Below are positions 43,672 to 51,714 of a stretch of DNA of 64,000 nt, one piece after another; within the stretch, counting starts at the first letter, position 1, and every line of letters starts with the position of its first letter. The stretch lies in NCBI GenBank assembly GCA_963793295.1, contig CAWBZX010000013.1, positions 62,001 to 126,000 on the forward strand, given 5' to 3'. Position numbers and translations under genes: made by a program. Source of the stretch: JAHDHW01 sp963793295. Its GTDB lineage: Bacteria; Bacteroidota; Bacteroidia; Chitinophagales; Saprospiraceae. The notes under the pieces are model-generated. The model did no database searches and was not told where the DNA came from. It saw only the letters and a list, made by a program, of their open reading frames with translations.

Positions 43672-44325
43672 ATGGCTAAACAAGTAGTTTCTTCAAAATC
43701 ATCCGTATTGGTAAAAGATCTTTCCAGTGTTCCAAGTATTGTTGGCGGTCTTGGGCTGAGTATTGCTGCTGCCCAAAAGGCATTTAATCTGGATTATATC
43801 GAAAGCATCGAACGACTGCTCGCTCTGGCAAAAATATTGTTAGGTGGAAAAGAAGAGTCTTCCAAAGAAGGATTTAAAAAATTCGAATCGCTCTTGCAAA
43901 ATCTGGTTTTAAGTCTCGCGCCTTCCCGCTATCAATTTACTGAAACGACCCTTGCTGTGCGGTTGGATTTGGCGCAGACGTTTTCGAAAAGCCAAGAGAT
44001 GGGACTCGGTACCAATATCGGAGCAGTAGCCATCACCGCAGCAATGAGCTCTGCTTTTGGTTATGATTATCGTGCCTCCGCAGAAGTGCGCACAGTGTTG
44101 CATGCCATCCCTGCGGATCCTTCTCAATTTAAAGCATTGCTGGATCAAGCCAAACATTTGGGAGATAAGAGTTTGGAACTACCGACTCGGTCCGAAGTGG
44201 ATGATGAAATCTATACCGCTTCCAGTCGGATTTTTGAAAAAATGGTAAAGGTGGCTCCAAGTCAAAAAGTGAAAAACTTAGAGGAAGAAGTTCCAAAGAA
44301 AGACGTTCCTGCTTCTACACTTTAA
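43672..44325 (+). CDS. Orphan-operon protein 2 (unknown)
   Basis: A 217-residue protein. An N-terminal hydrophobic or amphipathic helix (VPSIVGGLGLSIAAAQKAF) is followed by an IERLLALAKILLGG helix, a central block TETTLAVRLDLAQTFSKS and a phrase GYDYRASAEVRTVLHAIPAD, with a charged tail (VKNLEEEVPKKDVPASTL). The layout, a strand-rich block ending in a GYDYxA motif, resembles DUF2589-like proteins, in which a similar strand pair occurs. It follows protein 1 after nine bases. No function assigned. Confidence 0.65.
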   Translation: MAKQVVSSKSSVLVKDLSSVPSIVGGLGLSIAAAQKAFNLDYIESIERLLALAKILLGGKEESSKEGFKKFESLLQNLVLSLAPSRYQFTETTLAVRLDLAQTFSKSQEMGLGTNIGAVAITAAMSSAFGYDYRASAEVRTVLHAIPADPSQFKALLDQAKHLGDKSLELPTRSEVDDEIYTASSRIFEKMVKVAPSQKVKNLEEEVPKKDVPASTL

Positions 44326-44433
44326 TAAAATTAAATCGCGGAATGGTTAAAGCATTGTTATAAAATGCTTTAACTATTCGATGGTTTATTTTTGTTTTTT
44401 CAAAATGCTATTCTTCAATTTTCTAAGCAAAAC

Positions 44434-45426
44434 TTTATGAGTGATTTTTTATCTATAAAACAGGAGATCGAAGCGCAATTAACGCAATTAAAACTCTTGA
44501 CCAAAAAGAGTGACCAATTTAAATACGGGAATAAAGAGAAAAACAGGGAGGCTATGACTAAAGCTTTGAACGAAATAGCTGATAATATTCAGAATGCTTT
44601 GAAAAAAAATTCCACTCCAGTCAATATAGCAAGTGCTACTACCGGATTATCAGAAGGTACTACTAAGTTGGATACTAACTTAGATACTGATACTACTTCA
44701 CACGAGTTTTCAAACTTCCTTTCTTCCATCGGAGAATCGGTCGTGGCTTCGCAAGAAAATCTCGACAGAGAATCCATCAAATATTTGAAAAGGTTGAAAG
44801 GAAATGATACCCATTCTTCGATCATCCCACCTACTGTTTTTCGGATTCCCAGATTAAAAGCTTCTTTGAATTTGGGCATTGAAAGATCCAAATCACAGAA
44901 ATTAAATGTATTGATTTATGGAAAAGAAGAAGAATCAAAAATGATCAACCAACAATCTGTTGAGTTGGAAATCATGGCAGTGCCTGCTTCAGCAGAGTTG
45001 ATGCAAAGCCTGCAAGGTAAAATTCCGCAAATTCAATTTGTCTTAACCGAACGCGAACGGGAATTCCTTTTTGAAAACATTAAAACTGCTGTTACTTCTG
45101 AATCTGAAAACATCAAAAAAGGCCATTATGGCGACATGCTCGATCCTAAAAATAGCAATCGGGTAATCTTCTGGCGAACCACCAAAAGTAAATTGACCGA
45201 CCTAGATGTTTTTCTAGTCCTCTATGCTGGAAAAGTAAAAGCAGAGAAGTCTCGCCATGTTGGTCTATGGCAATTGAAACTCTCCAAAAATAAGCCACCT
45301 ATACTAGAGGCCATCATTCGCTATGACTTGGCCCCCAATTCAGAGGTTACAAAACAAGACCAAGGATTGCTCCACAACTTTGTTTCCATATTAGCAGAGC
45401 GCCAAGAGGCTTTGCTCAAGGGTTAA
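44434..45426 (+). CDS. Orphan-operon protein 3 (unknown)
   Basis: I start it at the ATG at 44437 region (MSDFLSIKQEIEAQLTQLK), which follows a less plausible start at 44392 preceded by an aromatic-rich extension. About 330 residues: a long N-terminal coiled helix (~1-60), a Ser/Thr-rich low-complexity stretch (~65-95), then a mixed domain with PPTVFRIPRLKASLNLGIER and SVELEIMAVPASAELMQSL. The FRIPRL...LNLGI phrase, like a strand pair in DUF2589-type proteins, may be shared with proteins 1 and 2. No catalytic motif is visible. Confidence 0.6.
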   Translation, partial: FMSDFLSIKQEIEAQLTQLKLLTKKSDQFKYGNKEKNREAMTKALNEIADNIQNALKKNSTPVNIASATTGLSEGTTKLDTNLDTDTTSHEFSNFLSSIGESVVASQENLDRESIKYLKRLKGNDTHSSIIPPTVFRIPRLKASLNLGIERSKSQKLNVLIYGKEEESKMINQQSVELEIMAVPASAELMQSLQGKIPQIQFVLTEREREFLFENIKTAVTSESENIKKGHYGDMLDPKNSNRVIFWRTTKSKLTDLDVFLVLYAGKVKAEKSRHVGLWQLKLSKNKPPILEAIIRYDLAPNSEVTKQDQGLLHNFVSILAERQEALLKG

Positions 45427-45437
45427 AAAAGACGCGT

Positions 45438-46898
45438 ATGAACAATTCTCCTGACGAACATCCTTTGGACGAATTGCCCAATGTTTTGGAAGCATGTGCG
45501 ACCTCCGTTCCTTCGGTGAACCAATCCTTATTTAAGGCTTCGTTTCTCCGGGCAAATGACCATCAAGATGTCATGGAGCGGTACATTTTGAAGAGTTGTA
45601 AATTCGGTTGGAAGTTCCATATTACGAAAAGAGAAAAAGGGAAAATTCTTTTTCTTTTTAAAAAACAAGACATCGGTGAGTTTAGTGTTATGAAAACGAA
45701 ACTTAACTTTAGAATGTCTCCCACGGAAAACCCCCGCTATCTTAACAAGACTATTCCGCAACCACAATACAACTGGTCGCCTCCGTCATTTATCATTTCT
45801 GATAAAGAGAAAATTAAAGAAGAAGCTAAAAAATTTGATGTGGATCCAGAAGATTGCATTCTTTTGGAGGTAGGCACCGTCAAGAAAAGACAGTTGTTGA
45901 TTGCCTTCCGAGTAAAAGAAAAAAACCAAAAAGTAAAACTCAAAAAAACAGTTTTCCACTACACGGATGCCACCAATATCACCGGAACATTTAAGAAAAA
46001 AATGCTTTTTGATTTTTGTGATGCTTTGAAAGAGGGACTTCAAAATGGATTTGAAGGAGGCAAACCGCTCCAATTAAGTTTGAATGAAAACAATGAGGTG
46101 CAAAATATTATTAAGCAAATGTATCAATGTTATCAGCAAATGGTCTTTCACGCACCACCTGCTACGCTGAATAAATCATGGCTGCGACATGGTGTCCTTC
46201 ATTATAATATTCAGGATTTTGTTGCCGACGTTTCGCTCCGATTAAAAGCCGACGGCACCCTTGCATGGGAATATGCTAAAGATGATCCGTTCCAAATGCA
46301 GTTGAATCTTACTATACAGCAGCAAGGGCGGCAACCGATCGTTCAGGTCAAAACTTTTCCTCCTGATTTTTTGACGGGAGGGACCTTATATAAAAAACTG
46401 ATGGCGGCTGTGCTTGAGCTTGATGAAAATAAATCAAAGGCTGAAGATGCCTTCGTCTTGGAAAGAGCTGAAAAGGAAGTAATTGATCCTGAAGAAGCTG
46501 CTGAAGAAAAGGACTTGAAGGAACAATCTCCCCATGAGGTGATTATCCAAAAATTTGATAAAACCGGATGGAACTCGGAAACTGTTGTTACCATTCTGGA
46601 GCAATGCCGGGAAGAAGGAGCTGTCATTTTTCGGATCAACAGAAAAAGATCGTACGACACCAATATGTTTGTCTTGATTGGAAATGTGGGAACGATGCGA
46701 CATGCGTTGGTCTTTCGCGGAAAATTTAAAGTCCATTTTAATAATGGAGAACCCGAGGTATCATTGCTTCGAAAATCTTCTTTAAAAGTTTTATACAACC
46801 ACGAATATCAGCCGATCAATGATGGACATCGGGTGGAAGAATATTTCACCAAACTCACCTGGTTTTTAAAAAGCTGGGTGGATATGGTGGATTCGTGA
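45438..46898 (+). CDS. Orphan-operon protein 4 (unknown, large)
   Basis: A 486-residue protein, acidic-linker divided. The N-terminal ~180 residues and the C-terminal ~120 residues are both built of alternating strands and basic turns (KFGWKFHITKREKGKILFLF; AVIFRINRKRSYDTNMFVLI), suggesting two related beta domains. Between them an Ala/Glu/Lys-rich segment (VIDPEEAAEEKDLKEQSP) looks like a flexible linker. It begins 11 bases after protein 3. No recognised domain, signal or membrane helix, so it is probably cytoplasmic. Confidence 0.65.
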   Translation: MNNSPDEHPLDELPNVLEACATSVPSVNQSLFKASFLRANDHQDVMERYILKSCKFGWKFHITKREKGKILFLFKKQDIGEFSVMKTKLNFRMSPTENPRYLNKTIPQPQYNWSPPSFIISDKEKIKEEAKKFDVDPEDCILLEVGTVKKRQLLIAFRVKEKNQKVKLKKTVFHYTDATNITGTFKKKMLFDFCDALKEGLQNGFEGGKPLQLSLNENNEVQNIIKQMYQCYQQMVFHAPPATLNKSWLRHGVLHYNIQDFVADVSLRLKADGTLAWEYAKDDPFQMQLNLTIQQQGRQPIVQVKTFPPDFLTGGTLYKKLMAAVLELDENKSKAEDAFVLERAEKEVIDPEEAAEEKDLKEQSPHEVIIQKFDKTGWNSETVVTILEQCREEGAVIFRINRKRSYDTNMFVLIGNVGTMRHALVFRGKFKVHFNNGEPEVSLLRKSSLKVLYNHEYQPINDGHRVEEYFTKLTWFLKSWVDMVDS

Positions 46899-46950
46899 TT
46901 TCTTTGAATATTGAATATCGAACACGAGTTAAACAAGAAATTTTGTTTTT

Positions 46951-47370
46951 ATGAAAATAATACCATTCGAAAATTGGATAAAAAAATCGATTCTTCAAGG
47001 CTGGCAACAGCTGTTGCGTTTTAATTTTTTTTCGAAGAAAATTGCCTCCTTCAAACATACTCCTGAATCGGTTTGTCAACAATCCATTCACACATCAATC
47101 AATGGGCAAGTGGATTTGCAAATTCATTCTTCCAAAGCTCCTCCTCTCGCCGATGACATGGAAGATTTTGTAAAAGAAATTCATCACGACAGGGAAAAAC
47201 GTTTTTTTTCAGGAGAATTGTTAGCTCCTATTATTCGGCAGGTAGAAAAAAATGCAGCGATAATTCATTGTAAGGTAGAGCAAGGCGAGAAGCACGGGCG
47301 ACGGCATTTAGTGGTGATGTATCCTCGACAAAACAATGAAAAAATATTTGATCAACCTGCAATTTACTGA
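46951..47370 (+). CDS. Orphan-operon protein 5 (unknown)
   Basis: A 139-residue protein, basic at the start (MKIIPFENWIKKSILQGWQQ) with an aromatic-basic patch RFNFFSKKIASFK that could bind a membrane surface. The C-terminal half (DMEDFVKEIHHDREKRFFSG and VEKNAAIIHCKVEQGEKHG) is charged and strand-like. It follows protein 4 by 52 bases and ends ~46 bases before the convergent purine nucleoside phosphorylase gene. No function assigned. Confidence 0.55.
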   Translation: MKIIPFENWIKKSILQGWQQLLRFNFFSKKIASFKHTPESVCQQSIHTSINGQVDLQIHSSKAPPLADDMEDFVKEIHHDREKRFFSGELLAPIIRQVEKNAAIIHCKVEQGEKHGRRHLVVMYPRQNNEKIFDQPAIY

Positions 47371-47416
47371 ACAAAGAGGAATAAATCCTTCGCACCAGGC
47401 TTATGGCGCTTGGGGA

Positions 47417-48235
47417 TTATAAACTTTTGATCAGTTTTCGGATGATGAGCCGCATTTTGGGTTCTACTTCGTTGGCCAAAGCAATGACCTCTTCTAAAGT
47501 CGTTTCTGTAATTGTTTCAATCGGAAAACATTTGTTAGAAACCACTGAGATCACCATTACTGACAAGCCCATATGTTTAGCGACGATTACTTCCGGAACA
47601 GTTGACATACCAACCAAATCGCCTCCAATTATATTGATGAAATTATATTCAGCAGGTGTTTCCAGGTTGGGTCCCTGCAATGCTACATAAACGCCTTCGT
47701 GAGCCCGGATTTCATTTTGTTTTGCAATCTCCAGACCTTTTGCATTCAGTTTTCTATCATAGGTATGAAGCATATCTGGAAAGCGTGGGCCAAGTCGATC
47801 GTCATTTTTGCCACGAAGTGGGTTTTCAGGTTGAAGGTTGATGTGATCTTTTAAAAAAATAATATCTCCTGCTTCGTAATCCGGATTGGTGCTTCCGGAA
47901 ACATTAGAAATGAATAGCTTTTCAATGCCAAGAAATTTAAGGACTCTGATCGGAAAGGTCACTTGCTCCATCGAATAGCCTTCATAATAATGAAAGCGTC
48001 CGGCCATTGCAACGATATTTTTTTCTGCTAATTTCCCAAAAATGAGTTTCCCTTTGTGGCTTTCTACGGTAGATACCGGAAAGTTTGGAATATCTGCGTA
48101 ATCGATTTCACATTCGGTTTCAATTTCTTCTGTGAGGTTACCTAAACCCGTTCCGAGAATGATTCCAAACTGTGGTTGGGCAGCAGTCTTTTGACGTATA
48201 AAAATTATTGTCTCTTGAATTTGATCGTACAGCAT
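47417..48235 (-). CDS. Purine-nucleoside phosphorylase
   Basis: A 272-residue trimeric-type phosphorylase that splits inosine and guanosine with phosphate. Motifs: ILGTGLGNLTEEIE (phosphate loop), VESHKGKLIFGKL, MAGRFHYYEGYSMEQVTFPI, VALQGPNLETPAEYNF (purine site) and DLVGMSTVPEVIVAKHM. It starts immediately after the mqnC stop, so the pair is translationally linked. The product base would feed hpt. Other annotation as xanthosine phosphorylase is possible, but the motifs support purine nucleosides. Confidence 0.93.
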   Translation of the reverse strand: MLYDQIQETIIFIRQKTAAQPQFGIILGTGLGNLTEEIETECEIDYADIPNFPVSTVESHKGKLIFGKLAEKNIVAMAGRFHYYEGYSMEQVTFPIRVLKFLGIEKLFISNVSGSTNPDYEAGDIIFLKDHINLQPENPLRGKNDDRLGPRFPDMLHTYDRKLNAKGLEIAKQNEIRAHEGVYVALQGPNLETPAEYNFINIIGGDLVGMSTVPEVIVAKHMGLSVMVISVVSNKCFPIETITETTLEEVIALANEVEPKMRLIIRKLIKSL

Positions 48236-49384
48236 TTAATCTACAATCATTGTTTTGTGATCTAGTTCTTGCTGTCTCATGTTCTCTGGTACTTTCCTGA
48301 ATTCGTATTGTTGATTTCGCAATTTCGGCTCAAAACCAGCATCAGCAATCGCTTGTTGAATTCCATCAGCTGTGAAACGGAAAGCGGCACCGGCTGCAGA
48401 GACAACATTTTCTTCGATCATTATACTTCCAAAGTCATTTGCTCCGGCATGCAAACAAAGCTGTGCCGTCGGCTTTCCAACGGTCAACCACGATGCTTGT
48501 ACATTTTTAACATTAGGCAGCATAATCCGGCTCATAGCAATCATTCGAATATATTCATCACCAGTACAAGTGTTCCGAGCTCTTTTTATTTTTTTCAAAA
48601 TTGTGCCTTCATCCATAAATGGCCAGGGGATAAAAGCCAGAAACCCTTTTGCATGTTCAGATTTTTCAGATTGAACTTGTCGCAGCGCTACAAAATGTTC
48701 CATCCTTTCCAGGTTCGTTTCAATATGCCCAAACATCATAGTCGCTGAAGTTGTAATATCCAATTGATGAGCAGCTCGCATAACATCCAGCCATTCCTGA
48801 CCACCACATTTCCCTTTTGAAATCAAGCGGCGGACTCTATCATCCAGAATTTCAGCGCCTGCTCCCGGAAGAGAGTCTAAACCTGATTCTTTAAGCGCTT
48901 TTAAGACTTCCGTGTGTGTTGAATTTTCAAGCTTTGTGATATGTGCAATTTCAGGTGGCCCTAAAGCATGAAGCTTTAAATTGGGATAAAGTGATTTTAG
49001 TTCTTTAAACAAATCACAATAATATTTTAAACTTAAATCAGGATGATGGCCACCTTGTAGAAGTAATTGCTCTCCACCTAAAGCAAACGTTTCTTCAATT
49101 TTTTGCTTGTACTCCTCAATTGATGTGATGTAGGATTCTTCATGACCGGGACGGCGATAAAAATTACAAAACTTACAATTAGCAATACAAACATTTGTGG
49201 TGTTGGAATTTCGGTCAATGATCCAGGTGACCACATTACCAGGCACATGATGCTGCCTAAGTTTATTCCCTACATACATCAATTCTGCAGTAGTAGCATT
49301 TTCAAAAAGAAAAACGCCTTCTTCTGCACTTAGGAATTCCAGATTTAAGGCCCTTTGTAATAGATTATCCGTTTGCATATTCAT
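48236..49384 (-). CDS. mqnC: Cyclic dehypoxanthinyl futalosine synthase
   Basis: A 382-residue radical-SAM enzyme of the futalosine route to menaquinone. It has the cluster motif CIANCKFCNF (C-x3-C-x2-C), an SAM-binding LQGGHHPDLSLKYYCD, and HALGPPEIAHI. Its presence indicates a futalosine-type menaquinone pathway instead of the MenF-MenD route; MqnA, MqnD and MqnE are not in the window. It is transcribed with the purine nucleoside phosphorylase, which starts at its stop. Confidence 0.93.
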   Translation of the reverse strand: MNMQTDNLLQRALNLEFLSAEEGVFLFENATTAELMYVGNKLRQHHVPGNVVTWIIDRNSNTTNVCIANCKFCNFYRRPGHEESYITSIEEYKQKIEETFALGGEQLLLQGGHHPDLSLKYYCDLFKELKSLYPNLKLHALGPPEIAHITKLENSTHTEVLKALKESGLDSLPGAGAEILDDRVRRLISKGKCGGQEWLDVMRAAHQLDITTSATMMFGHIETNLERMEHFVALRQVQSEKSEHAKGFLAFIPWPFMDEGTILKKIKRARNTCTGDEYIRMIAMSRIMLPNVKNVQASWLTVGKPTAQLCLHAGANDFGSIMIEENVVSAAGAAFRFTADGIQQAIADAGFEPKLRNQQYEFRKVPENMRQQELDHKTMIVD

Positions 49385-49512
49385 TACTCTTTATTTTCAA
49401 AGCTCCAACAAAGATATAAAAGCTAAGTTTACAAATCACAAAGCAATTTTCAATATTTATTGAAACTTTAAAAGCTTATTGAATGTTCCAAGTTATATTG
49501 ACCCCTTTAAAA

Positions 49513-49543
49513 TTGCATATTCTAATAATAAAACGTAGATTTG
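49513..49543 (+). promoter_or_regulatory. Promoter of rimP-nusA-infB operon
   Basis: TTG (49513-49515) and TAGATTTG (49536-49543) are separated by 20 bases, a good match to the Bacteroidota TTTG-N19-TAnnTTTG promoter. The start of transcription should be near 49550. Confidence 0.7.
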
Positions 49544-49563
49544 CAGAACTTTCTACTCAAAGG

Positions 49564-49589
49564 GAGGGAACACTAAGTTCCCTCTTTTT
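49564..49589 (+). terminator. Attenuator-like terminator in the rimP leader
   Basis: A perfect 8-bp stem GAGGGAAC/GTTCCCTC with five-base loop and five T residues. It lies entirely between the promoter and the rimP ATG, with only six bases left after the T run. A terminator here, just upstream of a gene encoding NusA, fits leader attenuation. Confidence 0.75.
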
Positions 49590-49595
49590 ATTTAT

Positions 49596-50090
49596 ATGCA
49601 GAAAACAAAAGTAGTGATTGAGCATAAAATAGAATCCTTATTACAAGAAAAGCTGAAAGAAGAAGAATTTGCAGATTGTTTTTTGGTTGAAAGTAAGCTT
49701 CATGCCAACAATAAGCTTGAAGTGTTCATTGACAGCGACTCCAATATTACTTTTGAAAAATGCCGAAAGATCAGCCGGTACTTAGAAAAGTATATTGACG
49801 AAAACAATTGGCTTGGAGAAAAATACACCCTGGAAGTTTCTTCACCAGGAACAGATAGACCGCTTCTTTTTTTGAGACAGTATCAAAAAAATATTGGTCG
49901 TAAAGTAGAAGTTTCCTTAAATGATGGTAGTACTAAAAGCGGTGTTCTGCTCAAAGCCGATGATGAAAAATTGCACATCGAAGAAAAAATACGCGTGAAA
50001 GAAGGTAAGAAAAATAAAACACAAGTCGTTGAAACTGAAATACCGTTTGCTGAAATAAGCAAAACCGTTGTAAAGATTGCTTTTAAATGA
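49596..50090 (+). CDS. rimP: Ribosome maturation factor RimP
   Basis: A 164-residue 30S-subunit assembly factor. The N-terminal domain has the family phrase KLEVFIDSDSNITFEKCRKI, and the hallmark LEVSSPGTDRPL is at ~86-97; the C-terminal Sm-like beta barrel follows (VEVSLNDGSTKSGVLL), with a longer charged loop (IRVKEGKKNKTQVVETEI). It heads the rimP-nusA-infB order conserved in most bacteria. The ATG at 49596 is placed directly after an attenuator hairpin. Confidence 0.95.
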   Translation: MQKTKVVIEHKIESLLQEKLKEEEFADCFLVESKLHANNKLEVFIDSDSNITFEKCRKISRYLEKYIDENNWLGEKYTLEVSSPGTDRPLLFLRQYQKNIGRKVEVSLNDGSTKSGVLLKADDEKLHIEEKIRVKEGKKNKTQVVETEIPFAEISKTVVKIAFK

Positions 50091-50134
50091 TAAACTATAA
50101 ATAACTAATTCATTAATATTCAAACTTAAAAAAC

Positions 50135-51376
50135 ATGAACTTAGTTGAAACCTTTTCGGATTTTAAAGAAGGTAAAAACATAGACCGTCCGACCATGGTT
50201 CGTGTACTGGAAGATGTTTTCCGTACGCTAATTAGAAAGAAATTTGGGTCAGATGAAAACTTTGATGTAATTGTAAATACTCAAAAGGGTGACCTTGAGC
50301 TTTGGCGTGTTCGCGAAATTGTTCCAGATGGAGAAGTCCTCGATGATCGTGCACAAATATCTATTTCTGAGGCACTTAGCATCGATGAAGATTATGAGAT
50401 CGGAGAAGAATGTTACGAACAACTCTTTCTTGAAGACTTTGGGAGACGATCCATTATGGCTGCCCGCCAAACGCTTATCTCTAGAATTATGGAGCTTGAA
50501 AAAGACGATATTTTTAAACGTTACTCTGAACGAATAGGAGAAATCGTAGTTGGTGAGGTACACCAAATTTTAAAGAGAGAAATTCTTATTTTAGATGACG
50601 CTACCGGCAATGAACTTATCCTTCCTCGAAATGAAGCGATCAAAGGAGATTTTTTCAGAAAAGGGGATATGATAAAAGGGATAATTCGCAAAGTAGAAAT
50701 GAAAAATAACTCTCCGGTTATTATCGTTTCCCGAACCGATAGCACCTTCCTTGAAAAATTATTGGAGCAAGAAGTTCCTGAAATAGAAGATGGATTGATC
50801 ACCGTCAAAAAAATTGTCAGAATGCCTGGTGAAAGAGCAAAAGTGGCTGTTGAATCTTATGATGACCGTATCGATCCGGTAGGTGCGTGTGTGGGTATGA
50901 AAGGATCAAGAATTCATGGTATCGTTCGAGAATTGAAAAATGAAAATATTGATATTATCAACTTTACCAACAATATTACCCTTTTCATCCAAAGAGCATT
51001 GACACCTGCAAAAGTGACAAAAATCGATTTGGATATGGAAAATATGCGTGCTGCTGTTTATCTCGAACCCGATCAGGTTTCTCTTGCAATCGGAAAAGGT
51101 GGAACAAATATCAAACTGGCCAGTAAATTGACTGGTTTTGAAATTGACGTATTTAGAAATAATGATGAATTGGAAATTGACGATGTCGATTTGGATGAAT
51201 TCAAAGATGAAATTGAAGACTGGATTATTGAGTCGCTCAAAAACATCGGATGTGATACAGCAAGAAGCGTTCTTGATTTGAGTAAAGAAGAATTAGTCCG
51301 ACGTTCTGATCTTGAAGAAGAGACGATTACAGATGTAATCAATATCCTGCGAGCAGAGTTTAGTGAGGAGAAATAA
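50135..51376 (+). CDS. nusA: Transcription termination/antitermination factor NusA
   Basis: A 413-residue RNA polymerase elongation factor. N-terminal domain ~1-125, S1 domain ~130-200 (GEIVVGEVHQILKREILILD), then KH1 and KH2 (IDPVGACVGMKGSRIHGIVR and VSLAIGKGGTNIKLASKL at ~245-345), and a C-terminal helical repeat (NIGCDTARSVLDLSKEELVR). It follows rimP by 44 bases. A hairpin with a T-rich end follows its stop. Confidence 0.96.
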   Translation: MNLVETFSDFKEGKNIDRPTMVRVLEDVFRTLIRKKFGSDENFDVIVNTQKGDLELWRVREIVPDGEVLDDRAQISISEALSIDEDYEIGEECYEQLFLEDFGRRSIMAARQTLISRIMELEKDDIFKRYSERIGEIVVGEVHQILKREILILDDATGNELILPRNEAIKGDFFRKGDMIKGIIRKVEMKNNSPVIIVSRTDSTFLEKLLEQEVPEIEDGLITVKKIVRMPGERAKVAVESYDDRIDPVGACVGMKGSRIHGIVRELKNENIDIINFTNNITLFIQRALTPAKVTKIDLDMENMRAAVYLEPDQVSLAIGKGGTNIKLASKLTGFEIDVFRNNDELEIDDVDLDEFKDEIEDWIIESLKNIGCDTARSVLDLSKEELVRRSDLEEETITDVINILRAEFSEEK

Positions 51377-51413
51377 ACGAGCATAAACTTTTATCTCGCT
51401 CGTAAAACGATAT

Positions 51414-51468
51414 AATTCAAAAGGTTAGGGAACTAATTTCTGTTTTTTGGCCTTTTTGAATTGTTTTT
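51414..51468 (+). terminator. Hairpin between nusA and infB
   Basis: AATTCAAAAGG pairs with CCTTTTTGAATT (one bulge), followed by GTTTTTC. It is a partial terminator and may tune infB relative to nusA, with infB having its own promoter-like box. Confidence 0.5.
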
Positions 51469-51502
51469 CATCGCAAAATATAAGGAATAGAGAGTTTTCC
51501 TT

Positions 51503-51510
51503 TAAATTTG
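51503..51510 (+). promoter_or_regulatory. Candidate -7 box for infB
   Basis: TAAATTTG matches TAnnTTTG. It lies ~205 bases before the infB ATG, leaving a long leader. No clear -33 TTG. The rest of the 338-base nusA-infB gap shows nothing else. Confidence 0.4.
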
Positions 51511-51714
51511 CAAAAAATAAAGAGATGTAAGCGAAACTACTTTTTAAAAACTTGCTTCATCTAAAATATTATTAATGGCAATTGCTTTTTTAAGATGAGT
51601 TTAAGTATTATCACTAAAAGTTGACTTTAATTATGTAACAAATAGAGATACTTATCGGAAAAGCTTTTGTCTATCAATTAACAATTTCTGACCCAGCGGA
51701 AGAAAAAAATCAGA

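Noticed and set aside
43297..45426. Naming orphan-operon proteins 1-3 as DUF2589 members
   Set aside because: The resemblance is limited to strand patterns and a short GYDYxA-type phrase; without a profile search this would be overcalling.
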